Shown here piece after piece: positions 24,923 to 38,439 of a stretch of DNA of 64,000 nt. The position numbers were made by a program, and so were the translations under genes. Origin of the DNA: Adineta ricciae (Eukaryota; Rotifera; Eurotatoria; Adinetida; Adinetidae); the NCBI GenBank assembly GCA_905250025.1, contig CAJNOJ010000053.1, positions 1 to 64,000 of the forward strand, given 5' to 3'. Each line of letters begins with the position of its first letter. The stretch's first letter is position 1. The notes beneath the pieces were generated by a model. That model did no database searches. It was given only the letters and a program-made list of their open reading frames with translations, and had not been told where the DNA came from.

Positions 24923-25346
24923 GAATACAGTCACTTCAATTCTCTTGCTTTATTTCATTTGAATGAGAAGAAAACTTTTTCTTTTCATCGAACATTGGGT
25001 ATGCTATTTAGAAAACATAGACTTGCGCATGATGTTTTCTATTTTGTAAGATAATCATCTGCGACATGATTAATAAATGTAACTAATCGAAGTCTCTCTT
25101 TTCTTCTATCATGAATAATTGTTTGTGACAAGCGCTTCTTTGCCTTTCTCACGAAGGACACAAAAGACTTTTATCGATACAACATACAGACAAAGAGGAA
25201 TTGTTATCATTCGACATCCGAGAGAATTATCAGCTCAACAGATGAGATTTCCAGTACATCGGGATTGTTTCCGTTCAAGGTTAACGTTCTCTTACCGGCT
25301 GTTTCTCGTAGTTGATTCATATTGACAATGCTTCATTCCATGAACA

Positions 25347-25928
25347 ATGCGAACCACTACCACAACAACAGTTAATCATTCATCAGATACCGTATGTAAT
25401 GGCTTTTTTCACACAAATGGAACATGGAATGATGGTTTGTTTCCAAACACGTCGATTGATAACGATACATCTTTTTTCTTCTTCGAAGGTTTTATTTGTC
25501 CGATCGAAAATTCCATTCAATATATTTGTTGTGGCACAGATTCTTATCGTTACTGCTGTCCGCCGGATGTTAAAATTGATTCAGATCTGAACTTTGATGT
25601 CACATATTCGCCCATTCTCGATAATCTTCTAGCACACGAGATCAGTTCGGCATTGATCAACAATCGTAAAATAATGAGCAAACAATTTGAAGAGTTTCAA
25701 AGATATTTCCTACCGATATTCTTATTGTCCACAACCGTTCTCTTTCTTCTCGGCATTGCCATTTGGTTTTGGTTATACAAACACAAGGCATTCTATTCCT
25801 TAGAACAAGATGACCTGGCAGAACTGCAAACAGCGCAACAACGAGCATTGCCCAAGCCAAAAGTTCATTTCAATCTGCCCGATGAACAAAAATCTACATC
25901 ATCCATATACTCGACAACTGAACTATAA
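25347..25928 (+). CDS. Shisa-like single-pass membrane protein (copy B)
   Basis: One open frame, but 25435-25488 (54 bp, GTTTGT...GAAG) looks like an intron that is itself a multiple of three and free of stops. Removing it gives 175 residues and restores the Shisa pattern VCNGFFHTNGTWNDGFICP followed by ICCGTDSYRYCC. The position matches the intron of copy A. One transmembrane helix (IFLLSTTVLFLLGIAIWFWL) and a short cytoplasmic tail follow. As in copy A, no signal peptide is visible. An out-of-frame ATG at 25328 overlaps the start. By family a receptor-trafficking modulator; the specific role is unknown. Confidence 0.8.
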   Translation: MRTTTTTTVNHSSDTVCNGFFHTNGTWNDGLFPNTSIDNDTSFFFFEGFICPIENSIQYICCGTDSYRYCCPPDVKIDSDLNFDVTYSPILDNLLAHEISSALINNRKIMSKQFEEFQRYFLPIFLLSTTVLFLLGIAIWFWLYKHKAFYSLEQDDLAELQTAQQRALPKPKVHFNLPDEQKSTSSIYSTTEL

Positions 25929-26227
25929 CCGGATTTTCTCACATTAGCATTCTCCGTCCAGTTTCTTCCTTGACGATAGATGGCGCAAGACACCGACTAT
26001 GACTCTTTCATGAGCATACATCCTGTTAGTTGTCCATTTTTTACGTTCTACTCATGATGATCATCTCGATGTGCGTACATGCATTTTTCTCACATTCACC
26101 TTTTCACCTTTCTCTTCTTTTCTTTAACTTCTCATTTGATGATGCTCTCTACGCCCAACATTCTTTTTTTTTGTCCCGTGTTTTATATCTAATTATAAAC
26201 ATCAATACGATTTCACTTGCTTTTTAG

Positions 26228-27880
26228 ATGATGAATATAGATCTCGCATCCACGGAAACCAAAGATCGCTTACTTAGAGAGGATATCGATGATAATGAAT
26301 TAACGACTCCTAAGGTTCATTCGAAATCGAATAGGCAATGCCCTGTAATGATTTTTTTTTCTCAATCTAGACCATTCAAATCTCAACAAAATATGGATAT
26401 GTTATCGTTACACAACAAGGTTTACCAAATCGCTCGGTTCTTGTCACTTATCATGATATCGCATACAATTGTATGTTTTTCCTATCTAGACTCATTGATG
26501 ACTGAAGCAAGTTTTGTTTATATATTTGTAGCAGCAACACAATTTCATCATTTCTTCTCCATACCGGAAATGATGCCGGTCACTGAACATTTTACTATCT
26601 ACCATATTAACGCACCAGGACAAGAAGATCAAGCGAATGCACTGCCAACTGCGTATGATTTCATTTTCTTTTGTATATGCACACGCATTGTTGCGCTCCT
26701 TCTAAAGATCAATCTATCCGGACTTGGATCAACTAGCTGAGACAGTTAACGATGTCTTCGACTATTTAAAGTGAGTGGGATATGTCTTTTATTCGAATTA
26801 CAACTTGATCGATTGTCTATTTTTAGTATCAAATCAGCTATTGGGCTCGGTGTTGGTCTCGGCGCAAACGTCTTGGTTCGTACGGCGCTAAAATATCCAA
26901 ACAAATTTTACGGCCTTATTTTGGTGAATTGTATCACGCGCGGCGTTGGATGGCTGGAAGGCTTTTCGCTTAAAGTGTGTTCGATATGTCGAATATTTAT
27001 TTACATGGAATCTTATTTTTGTATTTCAGTGGCCAACGAAAGACATTCCAGAGCAACGATGGACATCGTCATTACTCAATTATCTTATTTGGTATCATTT
27101 GGGTTCAGTAAGTAGAATTAATTTGATAATATATGTGGTGTATCATCATACAATTCAGGAAAGTCAATCATCGCAACCTGATTTAGTTGCTGCACTTCGC
27201 GATCATTTGGAAAACAATATTAATGTGAAGAATGCCATTAAACTGTTAAATGCGTTCTTAAAGTAAAAAACTTGCAGAAGAATGTCCTGCTTCTTATTGA
27301 AATTCTGTAGGCGGATAGCAATTCCATTAAAACGATCGCCTGATGGCAATAAACACGGGAATGCAGCATTAACTTTGAAGTATGTCAACTTGACTTCGAA
27401 GTAACTTATTCTTCTATTCAGATTATTTTTAGATGTTCTGTGGTCAATATAACCGGATTTTCCTCTCCACACAAGGAGGATGTTATCGATACACATGATC
27501 GCTGTGATCCGGCGACGAGTTCGTACGTTGAATTTTCTGATTGTGGTGGTGCAATACTTGAAGAGCAACCGGCAAAAATGGCTGAGACTATCCGATTATT
27601 CTTACAAGGTCTTGGTTACAGTAAGCGGTCATGAGAGCCAAAAGCCAAAGATTTTCGGAATACTTTTCTAGTTTCTCATCTGAGCATTCCAAGATATTCT
27701 ATCGCCAATCGCTTAGCTGAGCAAACAGCCGAATACAAACGTCGGCATGGTTCATTTTCTAAACCACCTCGTCGTGTTAGTACTCAGATCGATTCTGGAC
27801 ATTATGTTGAAGATGAACCAACGGAATATGAAGAAGAACTTCAACTTCGCGTCGATTCATTCGATAGACCACAGGTGTAA
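26228..27880 (+). CDS. NDRG family protein (N-myc downstream-regulated)
   Basis: Multi-exon gene starting at an ATG placed directly after an acceptor-like TTTTTTAG. After splicing, the NDR fold reads TIQISTKYGYVIVTQQG, SVLVTYHDIAYN, FTIYHINAPGQEDQANALP, YPDLDQLAETVNDVFDYL, KSAIGLGVGLGANVLVRTAL, YGLILVNCITRGVGWLEGF, then SDCGGAILEEQPAKMAETI and LFLQGLGY. The first intron (56 bp) begins at GTTCATT rather than GTAAG. NDRG proteins have an alpha/beta-hydrolase fold that has lost catalytic residues; here the nucleophile-elbow position reads GLGVGLG without Ser, as expected. A basic then acidic C-terminal tail (RLAEQTAEYKRRHGSF; EDEPTEYEEEL) ends at 27880. By family cytoplasmic, linked to stress response and differentiation. 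Confidence 0.9.
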
Positions 27881-28060
27881 TCCTGATATTCTCAATGTCT
27901 TTCATTCTTTCTCCGAACATTTGTACTCTGCAATCATGATCTCATGTTTTTCACATTTTGTTTTTTTTTAATCTGTTGATGATACATTGTTACAATATTG
28001 TCTTCGAAAAGTAGTAATTTCAAAGAATAATAGTATTTCATTTGTAGATCTATCTCACAA

Positions 28061-28704
28061 ATGTCTTTTCATCAACGTGATGAAATTCGATGGAATAAGA
28101 AAGGTTATTACGAACGATTCGATGGCAAAAAGTATTGGCGAAAGTTATGCGTGGTCGAAGGATGTATGAAACGAGCAAAAGTACTCAATTGGTGTAAACG
28201 AGTAAGCATTCATCTCACCAAACAAGAATGTAACTAAATTATCTTTGTCTTTTCCAGCACTACACTGAACAGAAACAAAAAACTCTATTAACAACAACTT
28301 CTACACCCGTTTCTCAACAATCCTCAGCATCATCTCTTTCAACGTCGACGCCTTCGGACAGTATTTTATCATCAAATCTTCTGTTTCATTCGACTCATTA
28401 CCACCACTTACAAGCTGTGTCTCAGATACCAATGCCACCACCGTCGTACTTGTACACATCGACATCATCATTACCGATTCAATCTCAGCCAGCCTATCAT
28501 GTTCGGAATGAAATTCGTTTGAATAAACGTGGTTTCCGAGAACAGTACGATGGCATTGGACATTGGCGTCCGTTGTGTATCTATGATCAGTGTATGAAAC
28601 GCGCAAAGAAGTTGTCGTACTGCAAACGGCACTATACTAAGCTGATGAATGAAAATCAATTGTCTGTCAGTGTGACGAAGAATGACCCTACTCCAAGTGA
28701 ATGA
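28061..28704 (+). CDS. Protein with two C-x4-C-x9-C-x2-H motifs
   Basis: Two exons (28061-28201, 28258-28704) give 195 residues. Two copies of one module flank a low-complexity Ser/Thr/Pro linker. Copy 1: IRWNKKGYYERFDGKKYWR then LCVVEGCMKRAKVLNWCKRH. Copy 2: IRLNKRGFREQYDGIGHWRP then LCIYDQCMKRAKKLSYCKRH. The C-x4-C-x9-C-x2-H spacing suggests one zinc ion per copy. I do not recognise a named family; a nucleic-acid-binding role is a guess from the basic charge. It begins 180 bp after the NDRG stop on the same strand, with an acceptor (CATTTGTAG) 13 bp before its ATG, so it could be trans-spliced from a shared transcript. Confidence 0.7.
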
Positions 28705-29294
28705 AATGAACCAAACGAAATTCGATGTCAGATATGAAAACGATGAATTTCGCAAGAAAATACAAAAGAAAACGTGTGAATAGTTGTATATATTCATGAC
28801 TAAGTTCTGTGTCACTTTTTCTATAACGAGAGTCACTATCAGTGTTTATGTATCATTTCAATTATCAAGTAAATCAGTGTTAATCCATTTTAAATATAAT
28901 ATGTTGTGAAATAAATTTCGATTTTCATTATCTCTCGCCGTCAAGCACGTCGAATTCTTGAACAGAAGATTTTCATCTTGCTACTAACAAGAGAAGAATG
29001 TCATAGCATAATTCACTGTTATTTCTATCAAGTAGAAAATCATTTTTTCATCAATTAGAAAGAAAGTTAAGCACTTCGCTATAATTGTTCGGCATTGTTA
29101 TACATTTGCCTATTCAATTCATTTATGCACTCTGCATCCATAGAGTACATTCTTTGGATGTGTCAACTTACACGGAAAGGAGAACAGAACAAAATAGCCT
29201 TAACGAAAAAACTTAATCTCATTCGACGCGATGGTGCTTCGGCTACATAGTTTTTCTTGAAAAGAAAAAAGATACTTAGTTCTTATCTTTCAAA

Positions 29295-31864
29295 ATGGTA
29301 GTACGTCGAAGAGGATATTTGAAATATATCTTATTCATTCCGGCGTTATGGTTTGGTGCTATAATCTTATTTACTTTACGCACAGATTCGTTATCTCAAT
29401 CAAGAAATGATATACAAATCAATATCGTTGATCAAACAGCTTCGCCATCGTTTGTGGATCGTATCATTGGTGCTTTGCCGTTTAAACGCCATCCTGATAG
29501 TGATCATCCAGTTGAAGAACGTATTAAAGCAGAAGAGCAAGCTAAGAAAATGAACGCTCAAGTTCAAGTTGTCGCACCTGTGATGAAAAATGATCCAAAT
29601 GATCCGAAAACTGGTGGACCAGGCGAGATGGGCAATGCTGTCCGTATTGATAAAGACAAGCTATCGAAAGATGAACGAAAGAAATTCGATGATGGATGGA
29701 AAAACAATGCATTTAATCAATACGTTAGTGATATGATTTCATTGCGACGAAGTTTACCTGATATACGAGATCCTGAGTAAGATTTCTGTTATTTCTATTC
29801 GACTCGATTCGTTTTTTTCACTCGAAACGTTCGTTTAGATGTAAGAAAGTCGATTTACATCCCGATCTACCTGATGCATCAGTGATCATTATCTTTCACA
29901 ACGAAGCACGTTCGGCATTGCTACGAACTGTTTGGTCAGTATTGGACCGTTCACCACAGAAGCTATTGAACGAAGTGATACTTGTCGATGATTTTTCTGA
30001 TAAAGGTCTGTTGTATCGGTAAGTCCAAGGAGGCTCCTAACGTGAAATAACTAACCGGATGTTTTTTTCTTCTTCTTGTTAAATAGAACATTTAAAGAAG
30101 ATGCTCGAAGATGACATTAAACCTTTACCAAATGTTCGATTATTACGTACAGGCAAACGTGAAGGGCTTATACGTGCTCGTTTGAAAGGTGCGCTTGCTG
30201 CTAAAGGAAAAGTTTTGGTCTTTCTGGATTCTCACTGTGAATGTGCTGAAGGTAAATCTGACGATCCAAATCATTTTCGCTTGATTTTTGTTTGTTATCT
30301 TTTTTAAAAGGATGGCTTGAACCTCTACTGGATCCTATAGCGCGAAATCCCAAAGCAGCAGTTGTGCCATTAATCGAAATTATCGACGATTCAACATTCC
30401 AAATAACCGGCACGCCGATTCAAAATATTCAAGTGGGCGGCTTCGATTGGAATCTGATTTTCAATTGGCACGTTACTCCGGAAAGAGAAATGAAACGAAG
30501 AAAGAAGAAAACCGATCCAATTAGGTAACAATACGATGATTAGCAAGATCTATAAGGTAAAAGTCTTCTCATGTTTAGGAGCCCGACTATGGCCGGTGGC
30601 TTATTTGCTATTGATCGAGATTGGTTCGATCAACTGGGCATGTATGACCCTGGCATGGACATCTGGGGTGGCGAAAATCTTGAACTCTCTTTCAAAGTAA
30701 ACCGATCGAAAAGATGATAATCTGATGGATTGAAATCGTCGATCTAGGTTTGGCAATGTGGTGGTGAACTTTTATGTGCACCGTGTTCTCATGTTGGACA
30801 CATCTTTCGAAAACGTTCGCCTTATCAGTGGCCTAGTAATGTCAATGTTGTGAAAAAGAATACAGTTCGTCTCGCTGAAGTCTGGCTTGATGATTATAAA
30901 GTAAAGAATATGGACAACTATTCAACATATTTCTGATGATACATTCTTCTCTTCTAGAAATATTATTACGAAAGAATTTCCAATAATTTAGTAAGTAGCC
31001 AACACATTTTTATAGAGAAATGTCTCGAATCCCAAAGACAGTGATGTACCTGAGCAAATAAATGTCCTCCTGTACTAATGAATCATTAGATTGATTTCAT
31101 GTATGTCTATTGACATAGTGATTTGTGTTTCGCACGTAATTATTCGTTTGCATTACGTCCTAATTACTTATTGATAAGCAGTTTGATATAAACTTTGATG
31201 GATATGTATATTCATCGTTCTAGGGCGACTACGGTGACGTCTCCGATCGACTGAAGATCCGTGACCGCTTGCAATGTAAATCATTCAAATGGTTTTTAGA
31301 TAATGTTTATCCAGAACAGTTTGTGCCTGGAGAAAGTTTATTCTTTGGCGAGGTAACACCATTTTCTCCTTCTAGTCGGTAAACTACATTTTGATGTCGT
31401 CGCTGTTGATAGATTCGTAGTCGTTCAAAAACCAATATATGCATTGATTCTCAAGAAATTGAAGATACTGATAAAGCCGTTATTGGCTATCCATGTCACG
31501 GTCAAGGGGGCAATCAATACTTTCTTATGTCAAAAACATTTGAAATCCGTCGAGAAGACAAATGTTTAGATTACGCGGGTGGTCATAACGAATTACGCAA
31601 ACCTGGTAAAATAACATCGTTTACATGTCATTCCATGCAGGGCAATCAAATGTGGACATACGAGGTAGATTAAATTTATATGAATGATGTATAGAGACAA
31701 TGATTGTGTCCTTGTAGAATGATATGTTACGGCACGCGTCTGGTTTTTGCGTTGAGCTATCGTCAACGAATGACAAGGACATATCCATGGCACCTTGCGA
31801 ACCAACGAATCAATATCAAAAATGGTTTTGGAAGCAGCGTTTAAGCAATTCCACACAGTCATAG
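29295..31864 (+). CDS. Polypeptide N-acetylgalactosaminyltransferase (GALNT)
   Basis: Multi-exon gene, roughly 600 residues. A short cytoplasmic head and a membrane anchor ([16 protein letters not shown]) give the type II Golgi topology, followed by a charged stem. The GT27 catalytic domain shows [40 protein letters not shown] with the DxH metal motif, [16 protein letters not shown] and [16 protein letters not shown]. The C-terminal ricin-type lectin domain shows [17 protein letters not shown] and YQKWFWKQ. By family it transfers GalNAc from UDP-GalNAc to Ser/Thr, starting mucin-type O-glycans; the Thr-rich stalk of the receptor at 1019 is the kind of substrate such enzymes use. All key residues are present. 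Introns are mostly about 50-65 bp. Confidence 0.95.
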
Positions 31865-32055
31865 ATATTTATGTTGTTCGATTCATATCATTCCTACGGT
31901 TTTCTTTTTCGCTCATTGTTTTCTATCTTAACTTGTGGTGCTGCTGCTGCTGCTTCTTATTCGTTCCTTTGGTTTTCCTTACACCTCACACCGGTGTGTC
32001 GATACTCATAGAAATAAATCAAAATACATTTGCATATTGTACTTTTCAGATAAAG

Positions 32056-34893
32056 ATGATGAATTCCGATGGCTCAGCACCGCCAGATGATCAACAAAGG
32101 ATTAGCGACTCAGACCGCGAAAATTTCATCGCACGATTGTAAATAGTTTATTGAAAAGAAATGGAATATCATTTGATGTGCTCGTTCGTTTAGAACAAAT
32201 ATCTTTGGTGGAAATCGAGAGTTGGCCTTAAATTTTGACGAAGATGCTTTTAATCGTAGTGGTGGCAAATTGGTAAAACGATTTATTTTGTTTGGTTGAC
32301 TATCTAGCACAGTGTCATGTCTTTTAGTTACTCTACCGTCGAGTGCTCCAGGCTTTAGTGCAGCGAAGAAATCAACAGGCTCAACAACAACAACAACAAC
32401 AACAACAGCAGACGATGATGAATTCACAAGGTCAACAACAAATGTATATGCAGCCCCAACCATCACAAACATCTGCAATGCCTCAACAGATACAACAGCA
32501 GCAGCAATTACCCCCCACAAATCAATCTTCGTATACAATGCAATCATCAACATCGATGATTCAGTCGACACCAATGATGAATATTAAACAAGAACCACAA
32601 TCCTCGTTAGGAAATATTCAAGCACGGCAAACTATGCAGAATTTGGTCATGCAGCAACAGCAGCAGCAGGCACCATTACTTATCAAACAAGAAGTTACAA
32701 CACAGTCGTTGCAGCAACAACAACAACAAATTGGACTTCAGATTCCACAAATGCGGCCACAGCAGCAGCAATTGCAACAACCTCAACAAATGTCACTTGC
32801 ACCATCTCAGTTTATGCATCAGCAGCCACAGCAACAACAACCAATATCAACTTCATTGGCGCCCCCACAACCTGCTCCTCCTCAACCAGCACCGACGCCA
32901 CAACGTACACTTGCTCAGGTTAGTAGAAACGTACACGAGGATGAAACATAAGAGTAGATTTCGGTGTATATGACAATTTAAATTTTCGTCTTTTAGCATC
33001 TTCAACAGGTACGTCAGCAAAATCATCTCAATCAGCAGCAGCAAGAGCCGCCAGGTTCCTCTCAACTTCAGCAACAACTGCAACCAACGAATTCATCAGT
33101 ATTACCCCAATCATCATCATCATCAGCAGCAGCATCTGGCAGTCAAGATGAAAGTAAACACCTTCGTATCCTATTTATGAGTTTGTCAAAACGATGTTTT
33201 TTCAAGTTCTTCAGCATCTCCTGTCTAGCCCTAATCCACCTAAACAACCACCAAGTACGGCACAAAGTGTAGTTCAAGCAAGACTTCGAAATGTATGTCT
33301 TTCTAACTTAAGAAAACGTCTTTAAATCAGTCAATCTCTTCCAGATGAATCGCAATATTCGTCACCAATCAATGTCAACTCTTCAAACTGCACAGCAACA
33401 ACAACAACAACAGCAGCAGCAAAGTCCGATGGCATCGTATGACAAAATCTTTCTTCTCCAGGAATGTATTGATGAATTGTTCTTTTGTCAACAGAGGTGC
33501 AGATACCCTAATGACATCGAGCGGCGTATCATCTCCACATTCTCATCCGGGAATAATACAACAACAAGCAACGCCACTTGCACAACAACCGGGACAAAGT
33601 CCACTAGCACGTTACATGATGTCCCAATCTCCACAAAATAGTATCTATCGTCCCCAAATGTCTCCGATAAATATGATCAGTAAGAGAGAATCAATATGTA
33701 CCCTGAAAGATTCACTCTTAATGCACGCCTAAATAGATTACGCCGGTAGTCCAACCGTAATGATCGACGATGAAATACACTTTCTCTATAAATATTTCAA
33801 TGAACGCATTCAATTTTTAACTCGAATAATTGCACGATGTCAACAAGAAGGTGCAGTTTTCGAAGTTAAAATTACACCCTTCCCTTTCATTCTTTGCTTA
33901 TCTTTCCAGGTCAGCATGAAAAAGCAGTCAAATATCGTCAGTTACACGAACAGGTTTCGAATTTCGTACGAAATCTCACCCCGGAACATTTAATGACTGC
34001 ACGCCGTCTCAAAGAGCATGTCGACCGAATGCTGGGACCCATGGTCATGCCTCAGATAAACGATGGTACGGCGAGCGCACCGCCAAATTCTCGTTTGGTC
34101 ACGAGCGGCGTTTTCGAACAATGCCAGCGTACGATTGTTGACTATCTTAGCAAAAACTCGACACTGAAATACAATATTGCGAAACGATTTCTCGAGCCAC
34201 TAAGTGAAGTTTTGAATGGCGTACCTCACAAGTAAGCAAAAAATTCATCGAACTCTTGATCGATTCAATCTTTTAGAACTATTCGTTTGGATACGGAATG
34301 CAAACAAGTTGAGGAACGAATCTCCTTGTCGACGAATTCTCATGTGCCGATTTCAATGAATCATATCATCGAATGCGAATTTGCTCATTCATCAATGAAT
34401 ACATTTTCATATGAACTCAAGCCATTGCATGACAGGAGTTCTTCGACACCCTCGATGCTTAAAAATAAAGATACAATGGTCGATGACTACGAGCTGACTT
34501 GTCATTTCATTGAGATCGACATGCCTCTTGTTCCACCATTGAAATTAAAATTAACAGTACAGTATCCCAACGAACCACCGGAAGTGCTTTCGTTGACATC
34601 CACAGCAATGAGCTTAACACCGACGAAATTAGAAAATTCAGGTAAACCAAATAGCCGAATTCTCAGTTCGGTGATTTGTATTTCTTTTCGTCTAGATGGA
34701 AATACTTTCTTTGAAACGATCTCTCGAAATTTTGTGTACTTTTTATTTAAACTACCGACTCAACATACTGTGACCGATATTTTAGATATATGGGTAATTT
34801 CAAATCTTTCCATTTTTTCGAAATATTATTGACACTTTTCTTTTCTAGCGTACAGCCATTCGTAATGCATCTTTATCTCAAAACGATTCATGA
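32056..34893 (+). CDS. MED15: Mediator complex subunit 15
   Basis: Multi-exon gene. The centre is a long Gln-rich, low-complexity region, as in metazoan and yeast Med15. The conserved C-terminus identifies it: IHFLYKYFNERIQFLTRII, then YPNEPPEVLSL, and FFETISRNFVYFLFKLPTQH followed by TVTDILDIWRTAIRNA, which parallels the human C-terminal LP.KHSVT.LLNTW motif. The N-terminus (DRENFIARL|TNIFGG ... LLYRRVLQALVQRRNQQ) is short and may be a diverged KIX domain. Med15 is a tail-module subunit that receives signals from activators in the nucleus. It starts 191 bp after the GALNT stop, with an acceptor (ACTTTTCAG) 6 bp before the ATG. Overlapping open frames in the CAG repeats are artefacts of the repeat. 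Confidence 0.87.
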
Positions 34894-35102
34894 AATGAAC
34901 TTCCTCCTCTCACACCTCTCTCTCTCTCTCTTTCTCGGTTTTAGTTTGTAAATAGATTTCAATATTTGTAATGAAATATTTCTCTTTGAATAATTTTATT
35001 TGTAATCCAATCGAGCTAGAAGGAACATACATGGATTTCTCTGTATTGTTTTCAATGCGTGTTGTCTTTCTTTGTTTTGCCTGCCTTCTATTCGTAAATC
35101 GT

Positions 35103-35899
35103 TTATTTGCATGGATGAATTTTGGAAAAGAGTGTGACACCAACAATACGTATACATTGATTGCCGTTGGTTAAAGTACCTTTGTAGGCTTGACGCCACG
35201 TTTCGAAAAATATATCTTTCTCAACAATAATGTTGATGTTTGTTGCGCCAGCAGGAAGTTGAACGGACTTTGTTTGACCAGCCCACAATCGACCAGTTTC
35301 AGCAATGGCTGGTCTACCATCTTTGTCTGTATAGAGAACACGAAGACGTGTATTCATAGCTGCACGATTTTGGAGAGTGATCTCTGTTCCTACATATTCA
35401 TGTAATATTGAAATGAGAGGTTTCATAAATGAACTGTTCACCTGTATTTGTATCATTTGATCCAACACTTGCACGAATTTCCATATACTGTTCCTTTTCA
35501 TCATCATCGGACATTCGCCGATCTAAATCGAAAGATATCCTATCAGTAATTCGATTGCTATACACTCAGGCATCAATTTCTATGCATGCAAATGCAAATT
35601 CGAACTTCCGAAAAAAAAACAATGAGTTTTATACTCTCAGCACGTACACTTTCTGTCGCTATTACAATCGAAAAGTCCTAGTGATAACATATTCACTCAC
35701 CACTTCGATGTCGTACTTGAAATTCTGCTTCATCGTCAGCTTCCAATAGATCTAAAAAAGAATGCTTGGTGTTACCTGAAATAAAACAGGCATTGAACTT
35801 ACCTTGAAGTTGTCGCAGTATGGACGAATGTTGTTGATATCGACGATCGAAACTTGTTACTAATGTTGTTAACAATAATAACAGAAAACAAGTGCGCAT
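35103..35899 (-). CDS. Secreted protein, unknown family
   Basis: Four exons (35803-35899, 35701-35751, 35442-35522, 35103-35389) join in phase to give 171 residues. A signal peptide starts MRTCFLLLLLTTLVTS. An acidic, charged middle (LLEADDEAEFQ; SDDDEKEQYME) precedes a beta-rich domain: TEITLQNRAAMNTRLRVLY, TDKDGRPAIAETGRLW, AGQTKSVQLPAGATNINIIV, EKDIFFETWRQAYKGTLTN and CIRIVGVTLFSKIHPCK. Two C-terminal Cys could pair. I do not recognise the fold; the strand pattern suggests a small beta-sandwich. A 3' splice alternative near 35770 could change the second exon. The antisense frames over this locus are shadows. Confidence 0.7.
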
Positions 35900-36541
35900 A
35901 TTGATTAGTTTAACTACACTTCTCATTCAGAATGTTGTGTTCTGTGCTGCTGTGTTACGTTTTTATGCACTGATATTTATGTATTAAATAATCATTTCGT
36001 AGTAAATGGGTTTTTAGTCTGATATATTTTTTCTCGCGTACTGTGCTCGTTAAATATCAAAACAGAGGAAATCAAAGAACACAGAAAAAAGAAAAAGTTC
36101 TGACGATGTTGATCGAATGCAACTATACAGTTCTTTTTCAATCCTGTGAATATGCGATAATAGACTCGAATGCGAAGGCTTGATTCTGTATACATCGATG
36201 TCAGATGCGAACGAAACTAATTGTAATGATTGGAGCAAATACGCGTCTGTATATCGGCTGAATGCGATTCTGCATTGTTGTAAACAGAAGAAATTCTTTC
36301 GTAATTAATTCGTTGAATAAGACTCCAAGCGGTCCGTGCAATAATTACTAATAATAAACAACAATGTGATGTTAAAATGCAGAATATTACCTAGTTAAGT
36401 TATCAATAAGACAAAGGAATTGACTCACCTTACCGTTTCGGACTCTCTTACTTTTCTATAATGTCTATGTTTATCAAATTCCTCTACGATGTAAATATAA
36501 GTATCTCAGTAAAATTGTCATTCATATCTCAAAATTTTGCA

Positions 36542-37124
36542 ATGAAACATTCTTTTGTATTTATACTCTTCACGGCATTGTTCGATATAAGCCAAAGTAC
36601 TGAAAATTGCTTATATCTTGGCAATCATGTAGGTGAGGTCTTTTATATACTTCAATAGAACTAACGAATATATGTTCATCTACTGATAGGAACGAAATGT
36701 TTCGATCATAGAACCAATAAACATCTATGCTGTTCTGGTGAGTCGTTTGATACATAGTGAAATCCAAAAGCAAACGATCTTTTTTTTCTATAATACAGCT
36801 GATTATCGCTGTGACAGTGGACGATGTATACCGTTTCGTGCAACGGAGCCATCAGAGCCATTACCACTATCTACCCCTATTGCTATTGGCGTCAGTATAT
36901 CTGTATTTGGTATTGTATGTTTAATTGTTGCTGTCGTTTATTGGCGTCATCGACAAATAGCAAATATAAAGCAAGGAGTTAAGTTATCCGCATCTTTCTC
37001 TAACGCATGTAAGCCGTCGCGTGCTGCTAGTTCAGCAGGCTTTCGTGGAAGAGCATCAACTTCGCAGCTCAGCTCGCCAGAAGCAAGTGTGAGCATTGAA
37101 CGATCAACAACTGCTATACCTTAA
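36542..37124 (+). CDS. Small single-pass membrane protein with Cys-rich ectodomain
   Basis: Three exons (36542-36632, 36690-36737, 36799-37124) give 154 residues. A signal peptide (MKHSFVFILFTALFD) is followed by a short ectodomain with seven Cys (NCLYLG; TKCFDHRTNKHLCCS; YRCDSGRC), a membrane helix (IAIGVSISVFGIVCLIVAVV) and a Ser/Arg-rich tail. The layout resembles Shisa/WBP1-type proteins (CC pair, helix, tail), but the cysteine spacing does not fit Shisa well. Exact phase agreement at both introns supports the model. Function unknown. Confidence 0.7.
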
Positions 37125-37806
37125 TGCACAAAAGGCACGTGCTGTCAATGAATGAAGATTTTTGTGACAATCTTTTTTCTTTCATATCAATATTAATTGA
37201 ATAAATCTCACGTTGGAAACCTATTGGAAATTACACTGAGATGTTTTTTTCTCACAGTCTAGAAGGTTTTTATCATTTGTTATTCAGTGATATCTTATCT
37301 AAGAGTATCTGGTTGGGCAAAGTCATATGAGATATATCAACATTCATTAGTCCACGTTTGCTAAGCAGTCCGAATTTGGCGAAAACTATGTTTCGTTCGA
37401 TGTTTTCTTAGAGAGAATTTTAACAGAAATAGCGTGAAGTTCAGATAAGTATCGAGCTTTATATCAAATCTCTCTTGGCGACTGCTGTTCGACAGCGACA
37501 TCTGTTGATTGGAAAATAAATGTATTTTCTCATCAAAACGTCTCATTCCTAAATTAAAAAATTCCAGAGAATTTTCTATGGTTAGATAAGTTTGATTCTG
37601 GCTTGTATTCTCGAAAAACCAACGGAGACTCGATTGGATTTTGCATGGCGAGTATTGGTGAGGTCAAACAACCACATCGAAATCGATTATCTCCCAAGCT
37701 AGATGACTCTAATTATTATATGGAAGAGTTTCACACTTTTCTTTTTACTATATATTCCTTCTTTTAGATCTATTTCACTGTTGTTATCCATCATTCATAA
37801 TCAACA

Positions 37807-38439
<633 letters not shown>

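Noticed and set aside
32312-32587. Thr/Asp-rich and Ser-rich open frames within MED15
   Set aside because: They are alternate frames of the CAG/CAA repeat tract; the Gln frame continues into the conserved Med15 C-terminus.
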